From Apiospora phragmitis (taxonomy: Eukaryota > Ascomycota > Sordariomycetes > Amphisphaeriales > Apiosporaceae), in contig JAQQWL010000011.1 in NCBI GenBank assembly GCA_038363925.1, positions 7,874,001-7,938,000 on the forward strand: DNA of 64,000 nucleotides, written 5' to 3'. A model generated the notes under the pieces. The model saw only the letters and a program-made list of their open reading frames with translations. It searched no databases and was not told the DNA's origin. Numbering within the stretch: the first letter of the stretch is position 1; every line of letters starts with the position of its first letter. The translations under genes and the position numbers were made by a program. Of the stretch, positions 1-13,800 are shown in pieces.

Positions 1-375
1 CGCCACATCCGTTCCGAAGACCGAAGCGTCAACGCTGAGCATTATCCTCGCTTGACTTATCCCGAGGTATATCTTCTGGATGGTGGCTACAGCGAGTTCT
101 TTATCGAGCACCCTTCGCGCTGCTATCCGCAATCATACGTTGAGATGAATGATTCGGAGCATGCGATGACATGTGAGCGAGAGATGGGTAAGCTGCAGCA
201 GAAGCGCAAAGGTCTCGGCCGTGCCAGGACGTTTGCCTTTGGCGCTCGCGAGTCCATGGTGGACGAGTCGCCCACTGCCCCTGGCAGATGCCATGATTCA
301 CCAAACAGCATGATTGGCAACTCGCCGATCCTAGGTGTCGACCGAACAACAACCCGCCGCATGGCATCCTACTGA
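1..375 (+). CDS. CDC25-type M-phase inducer phosphatase, 3' end only
   Basis: The frame is open from base 1 to a TGA at 373-375 and gives 124 residues. The first 80 or so match the end of the CDC25 rhodanese-like catalytic domain: a [11 protein letters not shown] segment, then [17 protein letters not shown], then a Lys/Arg-rich stretch and RARTFAFG. In CDC25/NIMT this region follows the HCEFS..R active-site loop, which lies off the left edge. The enzyme removes inhibitory phosphates from the mitotic CDK and acts in the nucleus at G2/M. The last 40 residues are low-complexity tail. The window edge truncates the gene, so neither the start nor the catalytic cysteine can be checked. Family assignment is confident; the symbol is left empty because naming differs between fungi. 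Confidence 0.85.
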   Translation, partial: RHIRSEDRSVNAEHYPRLTYPEVYLLDGGYSEFFIEHPSRCYPQSYVEMNDSEHAMTCEREMGKLQQKRKGLGRARTFAFGARESMVDESPTAPGRCHDSPNSMIGNSPILGVDRTTTRRMASY

Positions 376-2701
376 TGATAATATTGCATAATACCTGAGA
401 CCCATATTAATAACAGCCTTCTTTGCTGTTGGAGTCTAGAGTCAGGAGTTTTGTTTGGTTGATCATCCTATTATCCGCACCTTCATCAAAAAGGCATGCG
501 TTCTTATTGCCCTTGCACATTCTGCAAGCTTTCTTTTTTCTGTTTCATCCATTATACCCTCTCAGTTCGGCATTAGACGGACGCATTGGCATAGCATCCC
601 GGTCACCGGCATCGCCTTGAGCTTTTGTTGGATCCGGCATCTGAATTTGTGCTCATTGGCGTCTTTGGTCACTGTCTCCTTATACTGTGTTTATAAGCAT
701 GCCGACGACTGGCACTTTTCATTTTCGTCTTTTCGATTCTCCTTGGAGGGATCCCGTCATCCACGCGTTGCACCTGTTTGCAAAGGATACCACACATACA
801 CTTACAACTACTCTCACCGCGAGAGATCCGCACTGGCACCTCCCCGCTTTGGAGCGAGCCAGCATGACGACTATTCACGATCCCGACGCCACCGCCATAC
901 TGGCCTCGATGAAGAATTCTCTGTACGAACAAACACACTCGGACCAAACTTTTTCCGAACACCAAAATATGATTTTCCTTGTATATGGCAATCATTGCCT
1001 AACTCAACAAAAAAACAACCTTGCCGATCTTTGCCCATGGGTCCCCATCGGACCCTGTTTGCTACTTGTTGCAATATTGCAGAGATAGAGACACAAAGAC
1101 GGCTTGGGAAACGTCTCTGCATGGTACTTTGCGGAACCATAATACTTGAAGGACCAGTAGACTGCAGATGGACATTGGGGTGGCTGAAATCCCCAAGCAT
1201 GCCTTCCCGCTTTTGTTTTAGGGAATGGTAGTGAGCGTATAGGCTTGATGGGATTTCCCTACATACTTTTGGTGCTGGCGCAGGAGTCATTAGATTGATA
1301 ATTCTGCTGCCGAGGCTGTACATTAGTTCCTTCTGCAAACTCATACATGGTCTGGGTGGATGGATCTGCTGCTTATGCATTGCGCACGTTTCTATAACCG
1401 GGTCATGGAGTTCTACCGAAAGGGGGACTCGATATCTGGGAATCGTGCAGGCTTGAGAAATTGAAGAAAAAAATTCACAAACAAGTTCAAAACTATATCT
1501 TTGTTGAAAGTCATGCACCTTGTGATTGCGTTCCCTCAATGCTATGTTCAGCAGTATTAACAGTGAGTGTTGCTGGTTGATTGTATTTTCCCCAGCGAGA
1601 AAGGTGAATTGAATTCCTATGTATGGGGCGGAGCGGGGTCCGGACTTGGATCCGAACGGGTGGGTCTCGGCTAAGTATGGGGCCAGCCGGAGTCGGATCC
1701 GTTCTACCAGACATACAGTACACTCGAGGTACGGTCGAAAAGCGCAGGGATTTTGTACCAGAGGTCAAAAGTTCAATGTTGACAACTTCGGTTATTGAGT
1801 TGACGGACTTGTATTATACTATATGGATATCTAGGCCAGGTCCGTTATCGTCAATGCCATTACTTTGTTGTTCGAATCTGGATCCGGAAGACTATTCCTT
1901 GGGGACCCACAGTAGCTTACCTTGCCCATCTTGAGTGCGGCTACGGAGTAAAGGAGACATGTTCCCTCCTTCATCTTTTCTGATCTTTACTACAGCCATC
2001 ATCACGCTTGCATTGCTAGTTGATGCAGGCCTCCTCATCCAGTTCATTAGTGTCTGGTTTTGAGCATAATGACTGTTTATTAGTTAGGGGCTGATGGTGG
2101 TAACACATCAGCGTTGTTCATTGGAAGGTACGGGGTCTTCTATCCTGTCTGACTACCAAAGGGGATATACTGGCATGAGCATATTTGTGCTATTGAAAGT
2201 ATGAACACATCGGGACCTGCAAGCCACGATACAATACCAAGGCAGTATCAAGTGACACCACAGATAGATCTGTATAACCATCGGAGAATCTCCGGTCAGT
2301 GGAGATTGCCGTCCTTCTGCAGTTGAGATTCATTTCCCTTCCCGCTATCTGTCGTCCACACATCGGAATATAGTTTGTGGCACGGCATTATCTAGCCAAA
2401 TTGTGGCTTGGAAGGGGGACCGCTCTGTCCAATTACGGTTTTCGAAATATGAGACGTCTCACGTGAAACAGGTGACATACCCTCTAAGGATAACCCAGCC
2501 AGGTAAGACCTGCATGTAGTGGTGCTTCCTTTTTCGAATACATGATCGGTGACACCCCGAGTAAGCACTTACACGGGAGGTGTGAAGCAGATAATATGGC
2601 GGCCGCTCTACCTGTTACGAGTTCCCCGCGATCACTGATACTCCTAATACTCGGTCGTATACGAAGCTGAGTATACTCTACATATAGCACACTGCAAAAT
2701 A
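376..2701. other. Intergenic region, no supported gene
   Basis: These 2.3 kb hold several medium open frames on both strands. The longest runs 455-1231 on the plus strand but lacks an ATG start, overlaps a 222-codon frame on the opposite strand, and matches no family I know. The first part is probably the CDC25 3' UTR. The last 300 bases should hold the promoter of the membrane protein gene at 2702. No repeat or RNA gene was recognised. Confidence 0.4.
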
Positions 2702-5301
2702 ATGGCCTTTCTAACTGTTGGGGATCTCATCCCACAGCTAGCCAATTTGCCGTTATACCCTCCGAGTTCCCGTGCTCTGCAACTTGGCGGTCAAAACTTT
2801 ACGCACTGCTGCCTGCGGGCCGTGAATGAATCTCTGGCGGTCAGCAACAACAACAACCTGACCTTCACAAACAGCTCCTTTTTCCTGCCCGGCACGAGCG
2901 CAGCCTCGCTCCAGGCCGCCATCGACAACGGCCAGTTCCCGTGCGGCGCCGAGTGGAACGGCGACCCGGCAGGGGCGCCCGTCGTCCAGGTCCCCTACGC
3001 GTGGTGCACGGCGCAGTGCCCCGGGTGGGAGATCTCGCACTTCAGCAAGCTGTCCCAGTGGATCGGCCCGCTTGTACAGTTCATCTTGCCGAGCCTGGCC
3101 TTCTGCCTCAACGTGCCGCGCGCCCGTAAGCTCGCCGTCCCGGACGTCGTGTTCCGCGCCCGCCCCCATGACGTCCTGGGCTTCGCGACCTACTGGCTGC
3201 GCCTGCTGGGCGCCATGCTGCTCATGGCCCTCGACACCACTGTCTGGCTGTCCATCTGCTTCGCGTTCGCGGGGCCCATGCTCATGAGCGCCATGTGCGA
3301 GTTCGTGCTCGACCGCAAGGTCCTCGAGTTCCTGCGGCCCCCTGCTACTAGCTCCAAAGCGGGGGTTAAGCCCATTGTACCCGTCAAGGTGCGCGGTCAG
3401 CTGCTGCTCGCGGTCGTGGTGGGCAACATCCGTATCTCAACCACGGGGTTCGTGGAGAGGAGGCGAGGGAGCTATGCTACTACTACTTCGGCCGCGAGCG
3501 AGACCGAGGCAACCTATGACGACAACAACGGAATGGAGAACGCGGAGGCAGCAGGGTCGCCACATCAGCAGCTGGTGGATGACACTTGGTACAGAGTCAT
3601 GGTCATGATCGACGAGTACGAAGAGCTGAAAAAGAGGGGTGGGCTTCAAATTGGGGTCGTGTCATTACCCACGAAGCTGAAAGCTCTGTTAAACTCACAA
3701 GCAAGGTGAGTCGAAAGAAACCGTGGAGATTAAGTGAATTGAAGAAGGGGGGTGAGTAAGTACATAGCTCTAACATCACGTCCAAGTTTCGGAAGTACCA
3801 TCGGCGCTCCGGTGCTCTTCTTCGTGGGAGGTTTCATTTACACAGTCATAGACATCCAGAACAGTCTCGGTGACAACGATAGCAGTCACGCCCTGGCTTT
3901 CGGCATGTGTAAGCACCATAATTCACTTTACATGAACTTATATGTCTTCTAGTATTACTCACGCCGCTGACTTGCCACAGGGTGGATGACGATACCGTAC
4001 CTCGCAACGGTCTCTTGCGCCATGCTCGCGTCCAACAGCTCCAGCGTCCTGCAAGGCATCGTCTACGACGGCGGTAACTCCCGTGCCGGCCCGGTCCGGC
4101 CCGCCCCTGGTTTCTGGGGTGACATCAAGATCAGGCTCAAGAAGCACACCTTCGTGAGACGAATGACCCACAGCCTCCGCGGCTACGAGCTCATCGAGCA
4201 CACGTACGAGGGGCGTTTCCAGACGGTGACGCTCTGGAACCGTGGACTGAACAAGAGGCGCTGGGTCCATGAAGCCATCAAGGAATACGCCAAAGAGCAC
4301 ACGGCCACTGCTACCCCGCCAACAACAAACGACAGCAACACTGACGCAACCTCACCACCTCCGACAACTACAACGACAACAGCCTTCATCACGCCCGACC
4401 AGCTGCGCGCCGGCCTCCGCCTGAATTTCGGGGACCTGTGGAATGTATTCTGGGGCACCGCCTTCCTCCTGCTCGTGCCCTCGACCCTGGCGTTCCTAAC
4501 GTCGTACAACACGCCGCGGAAAGTGCTGTCGTGCCGCACCATCACCTACCTGCTGTACGCGGCGTCGCAGGCGGGCGCGGTCGTGCTCTGGGCGTGGGAG
4601 GCCCGGCTGAAGGTGCGGTCCGGCGCGCGCTGGAGCACGACCCCTTCGCGCGCGAAGGCGCTCAACTGGTGGAGCCAGGCCCTCGTCGGGCTCGTCGGCG
4701 TCTTTGCGGCCGTGGGCGGGACGCTGATGCAGCTCTTGGGGCCGTATCGGGCTTGCGCTTGTCGGGTGAGTGAGGTTCGGCCCAGCTCCTTTTTCTGTCT
4801 GCTTCTTGCTTCTCTTGACTATTGTATTGCTCTTTGCATTCTTTATGGTGTCTGTTGCCCAAGTATCATTTAGATCGAAGTTATTATTTCCCCTTATAAC
4901 TGAGTATATCTATCGACCATCACCTGATTGTTCTCTGACCAAATCATCAACTTTTTACAAAACAGATCGCAGCGTCACAGTGGTTGCGCCCGTCAGACCC
5001 CAACGCCCTCGTAGTGTTGAGCACCAACACGAAGGACAGTATACTGGCAGCACAACAGTGGTGGACAGTGACGGGGACGGCGGCGGTCATCGTCCTGGGC
5101 GTCGTGTGTGCGCTGGCCTGGTGGCATCAGAGGCGGCTCCGGAAATTGTTCCGGGAGGAAGCCGAAAGCCTCGAGACGGATTGGGTCCCCACCACCACTA
5201 CACTGGTTGCATCTAGGAGTGTTGGGAGGACCGCGGCAGCGGTGCAGCGGCCAGACCCGTCGTCGTCTGATTTGACGCCGCCGCAGAAGGAGCTGGGCTA
5301 A
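2702..5301 (+). CDS. Fungal polytopic membrane protein, four exons
   Basis: Join 2702-3705, 3787-3908, 3981-4765, 4966-5301 (748 aa). All junctions are phase-consistent, with donors GTGAGT, GTAAGC, GTGAGT and AG acceptors. The product starts with an extracellular-looking Asn/Cys-containing stretch of about 120 residues (NFT, NLT and NSS glycosylation sites), then membrane segments near SQWIGPLVQFILPSLAF, LRLLGAMLLMALDTTVWLS, APVLFFVGGFIYTVI, WWMTIPYLATVSCAML, VFWGTAFLLLVPSTLAFL, a segment near YLLYAASQAGAVVLWAW, another near SQALVGLVGVFAAVGG, and TGTAAVIVLGVVCALAWW. A Thr-rich loop (repeated TTT and PPTT) and a charged C-terminal tail follow. This resembles large uncharacterised integral membrane families common in Sordariomycetes. 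No catalytic motif is visible and I assign no function. Confidence 0.75.
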
Positions 5302-5662
5302 TTCTTGCATTACACATATATCCTCGATATTTTCCACAATAGTCAACACAATATTCCTTAGCTTTATATGCAAGTACGTCATTGCTTAGTCTATGACGCT
5401 GGTACCCATAAGTACCTATAATACAGTAGATTGATGCCACCCATCCTATATCCGATTCGCAAATCGATAGGATATAGCAGTGTAGAAGCATATCCTTCGG
5501 TGAAGTTGGCAGTTTCTGCCACCAAGTCCAGAATAAAAAGGGCTGTTCCCCTAATAATCTGAAGGGGAATAATAAAATCAAGCCATCTGCTAACGCCGCC
5601 GTCATGCAATTATAATGAAGGGTATCATCGTTAAACTTTTCCCGCCATAAAACAAAAGGAGC

Positions 5663-7429
5663 CTAGCCAAGCGTGAAATCCCATTTCTTGAAGGCGGCCT
5701 TGAAGTGGTCCGCATCCTGGGTCTCCTCTGCTACCGACTGCTCCACATCCTGCCAGCGGATTCTGTTCTCAAGGTTCAGGAACTTGGCGAGAACCTTGCG
5801 TGGGAGTTGGAGGTCGAATCGGAATGTGTCGTCGATGGGCATGACCAGCTGCTTGCCCATAATGCCCGTGTCTCCATCATCGGACCACAGCCACAGCCGG
5901 AGAAAATCGTTAGTCTCGTCTTCACCCGGTCCAATGTCCCTTTCCTCAAAGTGAGGATGCTTGGTATCCTCGGCCTGAGCCTTGAAACCGAGCTCGATCA
6001 GACCGTCACGAATCAGCTTGGAAGGAACAGGCATCAGTTGCCAATGGAGATGGATATTGTTGGCACGACTGATCTCCCAGGTCACAACACCCAGGCTGTA
6101 GTTGGACTGCGTCGCAATCATGGCTTGGAGAGCGTCGCGAAGTCGAGTCATCTCAGCGAATGCATTGGGACTTTTGGTGTGAATGGCTCGCATAGTAGGC
6201 TCATGGGCGAGTGGGATGATGATTTGGTGACCCGGGAAATTCAAGCCTTGGCCAGAGAAGTGGTCCGCGGGTGGCAAGGGTCCCTTGGCTGTGGTGATGT
6301 ATGCCTCCTCACCAATGGAACAGATCATGTGCGTTGCCAAATTCTCGTTACTAAGGCAGAAGAAGCAACGGCTGGGATCCGGAGGAGGTGAGCGCTGGCG
6401 TCTTCGGCGGCGGGATGGACCGTCGTGATGGTCTTGAGCGAAGCGTCCAGTATAGCCATCGGCGCCTGCTGCCACTCGTTTGGCGCCTCTCGGAGGGTTG
6501 AAGGGGGTCAGGGTGCTTCCCGGAGGAAGAGTGTCGGGTGTTACCCCGGCCTCCAAGTTGAATGCGTAGAGGGACTTTTCTTTCGCGGGACTGCCGTAGG
6601 GTGCCATAGATATGAAGCGGGTAACCTGTTTGGCGTCGGTCGGTCCATGTGCTGGGGAATAGAAGAAGGGCTCGCGTTCATAGAAGAAATCGGCGGGAGA
6701 GAAGGTCAAATGATATCGTGGTTTGAGAGCGGAGCATAGCTCGGCGACTTCAGGGGAGCTTGTGACAACCTGCTTGTTGGCGAGGTTCAATGGGACCTTC
6801 GAGTTGACCCAGACATTCGAAGACCATGTCGAGGTCAATAGGATATCGGTCTTGTTCGCGCCTCGCAGGGCGGTGGCATCATTGATAGTGTGAAACGGGA
6901 GATGTTGCTCCTTAGACGTGCCGCTCACAATCTCTCTGTCGAGAATGCCGCCCAGTGTAACAATGCGGATACCGTCGGAAGTTGTGATGATGCTGCGCTT
7001 GCCGAGGAAGTGAAGGTTCTCGCAGATCTGGTAGGCACGAGAGTGTAAGCTTTCTACAGTTGCTCTCCAATTGGCAAGTGGTTAATAATAATAGAATAGA
7101 ACTTACCTCCTCGTTCTTCTCAATGCGCTCGACGATTTGGGGAGGCAGCGCAATGGTGCCAACGGTGAAGTATGTGGTAAGAGGAACCGCGATCTTGCCT
7201 TCGAGTAGTCGCGTGATTACACTCTCGTCCTGGTCGATGCTGAAGAGGTTGCCCGTGATGATGGCGAAGGCGAATTGGTTCTTGGAGTGAAGCGTCGCCA
7301 GCTTCTGGAAGGCCGTCTCGAGCTTGCCGTCAAGGCTGCCAAGTACGATGCTGTTGCTACTTAGTATCACCCGAAGAAAGCGGTCGCAATGGCGGAATTG
7401 AGGACAAAAACTTACACTTTGGACGCCAT
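5663..7429 (-). CDS. CwfJ-domain protein, DRN1/CWF19L1-like
   Basis: On the minus strand, join 7429-7416, 7350-7107, 7027-5663 (540 aa). The 14-nt first exon (ATG GCG TCC AAA GT) and the second exon together read MASKVIVLGSLDGKLETAF. The second intron ends at CTACCAG, giving the expected NEE-ICENLHFLGKR join. The N-terminal 280 residues are the metallophosphatase-like CWF19L1 domain. A basic RRRRRQRSPPP linker leads to CwfJ_C_1 (CFFCLSNENLATHMI at about residue 305, HIT-like NNIHLHWQLMPVP further on) and CwfJ_C_2 (FRLWLWSDD and later WDF at the C terminus). Yeast Drn1 and S. pombe Mug161 belong here; they associate with late spliceosomes and promote lariat debranching. The gene is divergent from UTP20. 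I see no frameshift. Confidence 0.88.
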
Positions 7430-7895
7430 GCTGACAATGTCGGCGACTATTCTCCCAGATAAGGAAGAGAGATGCTTGGGGCACAGTGTGTTGGTGGTCA
7501 GAACCCGACTCGCCGATGATGGTTTGTGAGAAAGCTTCACGCGATCCGGACTTGCATCATCTGGTGATGAATTCAATGCACCAATCAACTAGCTGAAGTT
7601 TAAAGAAGCTGCTTGCAGGGCCCAATCACCTGCTAGGTAACGCTAGCTTAGAGGGATGTGGGGGTTGGAGTTGTCCAAGTCCAGCAATGGTCAGTCATAT
7701 AAGCTTATCGATAATGGGGCCCTCTAAAAAAAAGTTCCAACTTCCATGCGCGGATAGAGACTTGAGACTGTAGGTGCTCGCGCCAGTTGCTTGGTGGGGA
7801 ATCCTGACTTTCACTTTTACCAACAAGAAGAGATCACATCTCTGATCACCACCGACCGTACTTTCCGTTGTGTTTGTGTTCTCCAAATCGCTGCG
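7430..7895. promoter_or_regulatory. Shared divergent promoter region, DRN1-like / UTP20
   Basis: These 466 bases separate the ATG of the minus-strand CwfJ gene from the ATG of plus-strand UTP20, so both promoters must lie here. A CT/CA-rich stretch sits just before the UTP20 ATG. No clear TATA box was seen. The pairing of two RNA-processing genes may be co-regulation or chance. Confidence 0.5.
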
Positions 7896-10800
7896 ATGGC
7901 CCCTACGCTGTCGGGACGTATAATCAAGTCCCGAAAGGGCAAGTATGGCACTCTTCACCAGAAAAATCACCGGTGGGAGTCCTTCACCACCAAAATCGCC
8001 AAACTTCACTCCCTCGACCCTCTTCGCAAAGTCCGCCGCCACGACCTCAACGCCGAAGATTTAGACGTCACTACCTCCTATTTTCGAAATGGCCTGGAGA
8101 AATGGTCCGACCTGGATATATCCAAAGGCTTCACCTCTTTCAAGAGGGGAAGTACGCCTGTTCTGCGACAGTCTCCCCCAGATATTGCATTACGAGGACA
8201 AGATTATGGACTTGTTGGAGAAATACACATCACTTCAAGAGAAGGAATCACTCGAGTCACTACTCGACCTGCTGACGGCCTTCGCCCACGATCTGGGTAC
8301 ACGATTCGAGAAGCACTACGCAAGAGCCCTCGTCCTCATAGCCAATATTGCGGGTAGCCGTCAAGACGCAGATATAATCGAATGGACCTTTGCCTCCCTG
8401 GCTTTCTTGTTCAAGTATTTGTCAAGGCTATTAGTAGCAGACCTGCGCCCGACCTTTGATGTCATAGCACCGCTGTTGGGAAAGGCCCGAAACCCCCCTC
8501 ATATCGCCCGGTTCGCCGCCGAGGCTATGAGCTTTTTGATTAAAAAGGCTGCCTCGCCGTCGCATCGCGAGAAGTCCCTTCCAATCATTATAGAACACGC
8601 GCGAAAGGACCTGGCCTCTATTCGAGGAGACCGACAATATGGCCTATTCTACCACGGTCTGATGACCATGTTTGCCGAAGCTATCAAGGGCCAGGGAAAT
8701 AACGTTCATACGACAGGGCCAACTACGTTCCAGGCTCTTCTTGCCTCAGTACCCGCGGAGGACTTGGTATCCACAGATGACTCAATGCCTACTTGGGCAG
8801 GTCTTGTCTGTGGTATTACCGTCAGTATCATTCACCATACCACCGCCGACACTTTCGGGCCGATCGCAGATGCTATTTACGAGCAGAAAACCAAAGATGA
8901 GGCGGACAACAAAACTCCGTTACAGAACATCCTCTATGTTAGAGTCCTGGGAACCGTGGCTGGTGTTCGGAGAGGCAACAGAATCAACGACTGGAGCGCA
9001 CTGCTGGACTGTCTACAGAAGTCACTGCAGGGCCTCTGTAGCGAGCCCTCGTTGCTTGACAATACTGATCACATCGCGATCTGGCGTTTCATCTTAGTGA
9101 AAACGGCTATTATCTGGAATGTCTCCTCGATGGATGCCATTATCCCTCACATGGCTCACATCGTGAGGATACTGACTCGAGAGCCCCTTATGAAATGGTT
9201 CATTCCGTTTTGCTCCTATTTATCAGACCTTGATGCTTCGCGGTTCCGCAGTCTTTTCTTGAAAGAGTTTCAGAAGTGAGTAGTATTCCATCACGTTTGG
9301 TGGACGAGAACTGACCACATCCACCAGGTTCGTTGTATCCCACTGGTCGGATGATTCCAATGAGGACATGCTTTGTGTTTTAATCCCCCGTATGGTAAAC
9401 CAGAGGGCCCTACCGTCACCTAGGGAGCCAGAAACCTTCACTCTTCCGCAGTCATGGCAGTCTCATATTGTAAGGAAATTCGAGCGACTGGAGATTTCTA
9501 CGTTCCCGGAGGAGGGGGCCTCGAGTGCCTATGACAAGGACCCCAAGACGTGGCGTGACAAATGTCTCCCAAAGTATTCGGCGCTGCTGCAGTTGCTCGA
9601 ATGCTGTACTATACACCCATCAACCATCGGGCCAATACGCGAAGTATTGTTAAGGAAGCTGAAGCTTGCCCTGCGGCCATCGCAATCGCCCCCGACCGAT
9701 GAAGCTCGCTTCATAGTTAGCCAGGGATTCCATGCATATCTGCGCATGAGCAAAGCGGTCGCTGCGCCGTTCGAAAAGTCGCTGCGTCCCCTTCTACGAG
9801 CTGCTGCCCCTCGGTACTGCACTCTCACTCCGTTTTTGGAGGCCATGCATACGTATGAGGACCAAGTACAGGATTCGGATGGTCAAGATTCTCAAAGCGG
9901 CGGGAGTGCTACCCCCAAAAGAGAGGATGACCCCCTGCTAAGGAGTCTTATCAGTAATCTTTCTCTGGACTCGTCCCCTTTGCGCACCGCCTCTTTGAGA
10001 CTGCTCGTGAAACTCGATATTGCCCCAGACCAATTGGACGCTCTCGCGAATATGCTGCAGGTCCAACAGATGCCGCTAGACCTTGAAAACATTCGCGCAA
10101 TCTCTGTACATCTTCGAAAACTGGGTTTGGTCTACTCACAAGTGGATCAGGGATCCTGGCTTCGTCAAGCTATACCATCGTTTCTATTCGGTATGATGAC
10201 AGTTAAGGTATCCCCGGTCTGGGAGTCAGTCCTTGAAGCATTGCAGCAAGTCAGCCAAACAGCAAGTAGTGAGGAAGCGATCTGTGATCGCGCATTCAAA
10301 TGGGTTAAGGGAAGATCAGCACTTCAAGACGAACTTGCTGGCGATACTGGAAAGGGCGAATCCACCCCCCCCCTTTCAGAAAGGGGCTGACTGACTTTGA
10401 GTGTCTCAACCTTGATCGATTGCTGCGAAACGCCAAAACTCAAGACAGAGTAATTGTAAACCCAGCAGACATTTTATTCGAGACGTTTGAGGAAAACCAG
10501 CAATATGTTCCCATGGTCGAAGAGAATCAGCAACTTGTGCCCATAGTGCCGAAAACATCTCGCTCTCAAGCACTCAAAGTCATGTCAGCTGTACCGTCCT
10601 TGATTGAGAAGCGGTCAAAAATCATTGTGCCAATCTTTCTGTCATGGAGCTCGCATGAGGAGGATCGAGAGGCTATGGAATTCGACTCAGACCATAGTGC
10701 CGGGAAGCCGTGGTCATTAGCTGACCGAAAAGCTCTGCTTGCTGTCTTTTCGAAGTTCATTAATCCCAGGGTTCTCTCTCAGCAACAGATGGTTTATGAC

Positions 10801-13800
10801 TCGCTTCTCCATCTACTTGCCAACGGCGACATTGATATCCAGAAGTCCGCGCTCAAAGCTATACTCGCATGGAAGCAAGAAGGCGTCAAGCCTTACCAAG
10901 AAAACTTGGTATATCTCCTGGACGAAGCAAGATTCAAGAACGAGCTCACCGTGCTGTTTCAAGGTGACAACAAGGTGCAGCCCGAACACCGTGCTGAGAT
11001 GATGCCCGTCCTGCTCAGGCTCTTGTACGGTAGGACTATATCCAAGAAAGGCGTCGCAAGCGGTCGGGGCGGTTTGCAGGCAACACGGCTCGCAGTGCTG
11101 AGAAATCTCACTGTCGAAGATATCGGCGACTTTCTTCAGGTTGCTCTTGGGGACCTTCGTGGAAAGGTGGTCCTCGATAACGCTGGTATACGCGAAGATA
11201 TTCTCAGTCAGGATCCTATGAGCACGTATAAGCAGGTGAATGCGCGCAAGCAGGTTGGCTTCCTGAACATGGCAACCATCATCATCAACGAGCTTGGGGT
11301 CAGTGTCGAAAAGTATGCGGATACCATCCTGAACGCCGTTCTCTACTGTCTTGTCACTGCATGCCGAAAACTGGGGCATACCGCCGAGAAAGTCGGAGAC
11401 GATCAGCCAGATAACGAGGCGTCAGAAGAAGCAGCCGAGGGGGAAGCTGATGATGAGTTGTCAGACAATGATGCCTCTCTCGTTCGCGATGTACGCACTA
11501 TCTCATTGAAGTGTGTCATCTCACTCTTACGCAACGCACCGGCCTTTAACTGGGACCCGTACAAAGATATGCTCATCAAGGAGGTTGTGAGTCCTCGGCT
11601 CGACAACTTTGCAGTTGAGAACACCCAGGGCATTTCCGGTACTTTCCAGTTCCTGTCAACTCTGTCAATGATGCCAAGAACTGCCTTTTTCTTGAGCGTC
11701 GATGATCGAATTATCCCCAAACTCATGGACTGCTTGGCGAATAAGAAAGCGAAAGATGAAGTGCGAGTGTTCACGCTCAGCATAGTACGGAATCTAGTCA
11801 AGCTTTCCCAGGCCCCCGCAGCAGAGTCTGGGTTCAATGAGATTATCAAGGAAGACTTGATCGACCGCAACCTGGAGCTCATCTTAGGCAAGATTGGGGG
11901 TGCTCTGAGAACAAACCAAGCTACAGGCAAGGACCTTGACAACGATGCGGAGATTCAAGTTGGGAAGGACTTGTTGGTCGCCTGTATCGATACCATCGTC
12001 GAACTTTCTCCGATCGTCCAGCAATCAGAACATGCCCCAGGACTCATCGAGATTTCGGTGTTCCTCCTCAACCAGCCTTCCCGCCGAGTAAACCCGAAGG
12101 TGAAGGGAAGCATTCTCACCATCCTTCAAACCTTCCTTCAACTTGAAGGTCTTCGGTCAAATACAGAGCTTCGGCAGCGAATCTACACTACGATCTCATC
12201 TCTGTTTGGCTTCTTCAAGGACAGACCCAATCGGCTGTCGCTCTCCAAGGTTCTAGCCGTATTTGCCGAGGAGGACACCACGGTCGTTGAGGTAGCTGCT
12301 TTGTGCTCTGACCTCAACTCGTTCAAAGAGGGAAGAATTGATGAGCCCGATTATAACACGAGGTTGGCTGCATTCAACAGCCTCTCCAAACCACGAGAGC
12401 CCCCCTTCAATCCTCGACAATGGCAGCCTCTGCTTCACAACCTGCTTTTCTATGTCAAGCATGATGAGGAATACGGTATCCTTTCAATGAACTCAGCCGA
12501 CGCCCTCTGCCGTTTTACCGATGCTGTTAAAGTATCCACTGGAACTGACAGGGCCATACACGAGGGTATGCTCAGTGATATCGTTCTACCGGCCATATAC
12601 TCCGGGGCTCGAGAATCTTCGGAGACAGTCAGACGTGAGATCATCCGCGTCTTGGGGTATCTCGTATCGCACCTACCTTCCTGGACGCCAGTGAGTGATC
12701 TCGTTGGTCTGGATCCTCCTCCCGACGAGCAGGACTCAGACCCTAGTTTCTTCAGTCACATTCTCAGCCCAGCGACATCGAGACAGATGCGAGCTCTACA
12801 ATTGTTATCAAAGGTCAACTTCCATTCTGAGCTGAGCAGTCGAAACCTTGCGCATTTCTTCGTCCCGTTACTCGAACACTTCATCTTCGACCGGGAAGAT
12901 GGAACTGATGATCACGGAGTTGGCGCGCAAGCGACCACCACGATTTCCGACCTGGCAATCTCGCTGGAATGGCCGCAATTCCGTGCCATTCTGAAGCGCT
13001 ACAGCGGCTATATCGAGTCCAAACCAGACTCACAGAAGCAGCTCGTTCGACTTTTGGGAAAGATCGTGGACAGTCTTTCTATTGCAGCTTCTGAGCGCGA
13101 CTCGGATTCGATGGATGTAGACGATGGATCGACGCAAGCCCAGCCGACAAAAAAGTATCGGCTGGCTCAGACGATGCCTGCTCCAGAGAAATTCAACGAA
13201 GACATAACGTCAAATATTCTACCATCTCTTTTGGACTACATCCGCGAAAAGGATGAAACTACGGTCAGCTCGCGAGTACCTGTTGGTATCATCATTGTGA
13301 AGCTGCTCAAGCTACTTCCAACAGAGATCCTTGAGCAGAAGCTCCCTGGCGTCTTGTCGGACATCTCTCAAATTCTGCGAAGCAAAGCATGGGACGCTCG
13401 CGAAATGGCGCGAGATACGCTGGCCAAGATGAGCTCGCTCCTGGGAGCTTCTTGCTTTGGCTTTATTCTGGACGAGCTGCGAGGCGCCTTAACCAAAGGC
13501 TACCAACTGCATGTTCTCTCATACACCATGCATACCATTCTTGTCCATGTGATCCCACAGTTCCAACCAGGTGACCTGGACTATTGTTTGGACAAGATTG
13601 TAACAATCATCATGGATGACATTTTTGGTATCACGGGACAGGAGAAGGATGCAGAGGAGTATACAAGCAAGACAAAGGAGGTCAAGAGCAGCAAGAGCCA
13701 GGATTCGATGGAGCTCATTGCAAGGACAGCCTCCATTGACCATTTGGTTGAGCTTGTCCGACCTCTGCAGGCTCTTCTCCTGGAAAAGCTCGACCTGAAG

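Noticed and set aside
455..1231. 258-codon plus-strand frame after CDC25
   Set aside because: No ATG start, an overlapping 222-codon frame on the other strand, and no family features; most likely 3' UTR.
7028..7060. Alternative acceptor GTAG at 7054 for the CwfJ gene intron 2
   Set aside because: It breaks the phase; the CTACCAG acceptor at 7028 keeps the frame and gives the conserved ICENLHFLGKR join.
8140..8160. Very short intron in UTP20 to explain the frame change
   Set aside because: The protein is continuous on both sides with no spare residues, and there is no GT..AG pair of plausible size that removes one base modulo three.
10361..10390. Programmed ribosomal frameshift at the C9 tract of UTP20
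   Set aside because: No such recoding is known for UTP20 and two more breaks exist in the gene; homopolymer miscount is simpler.
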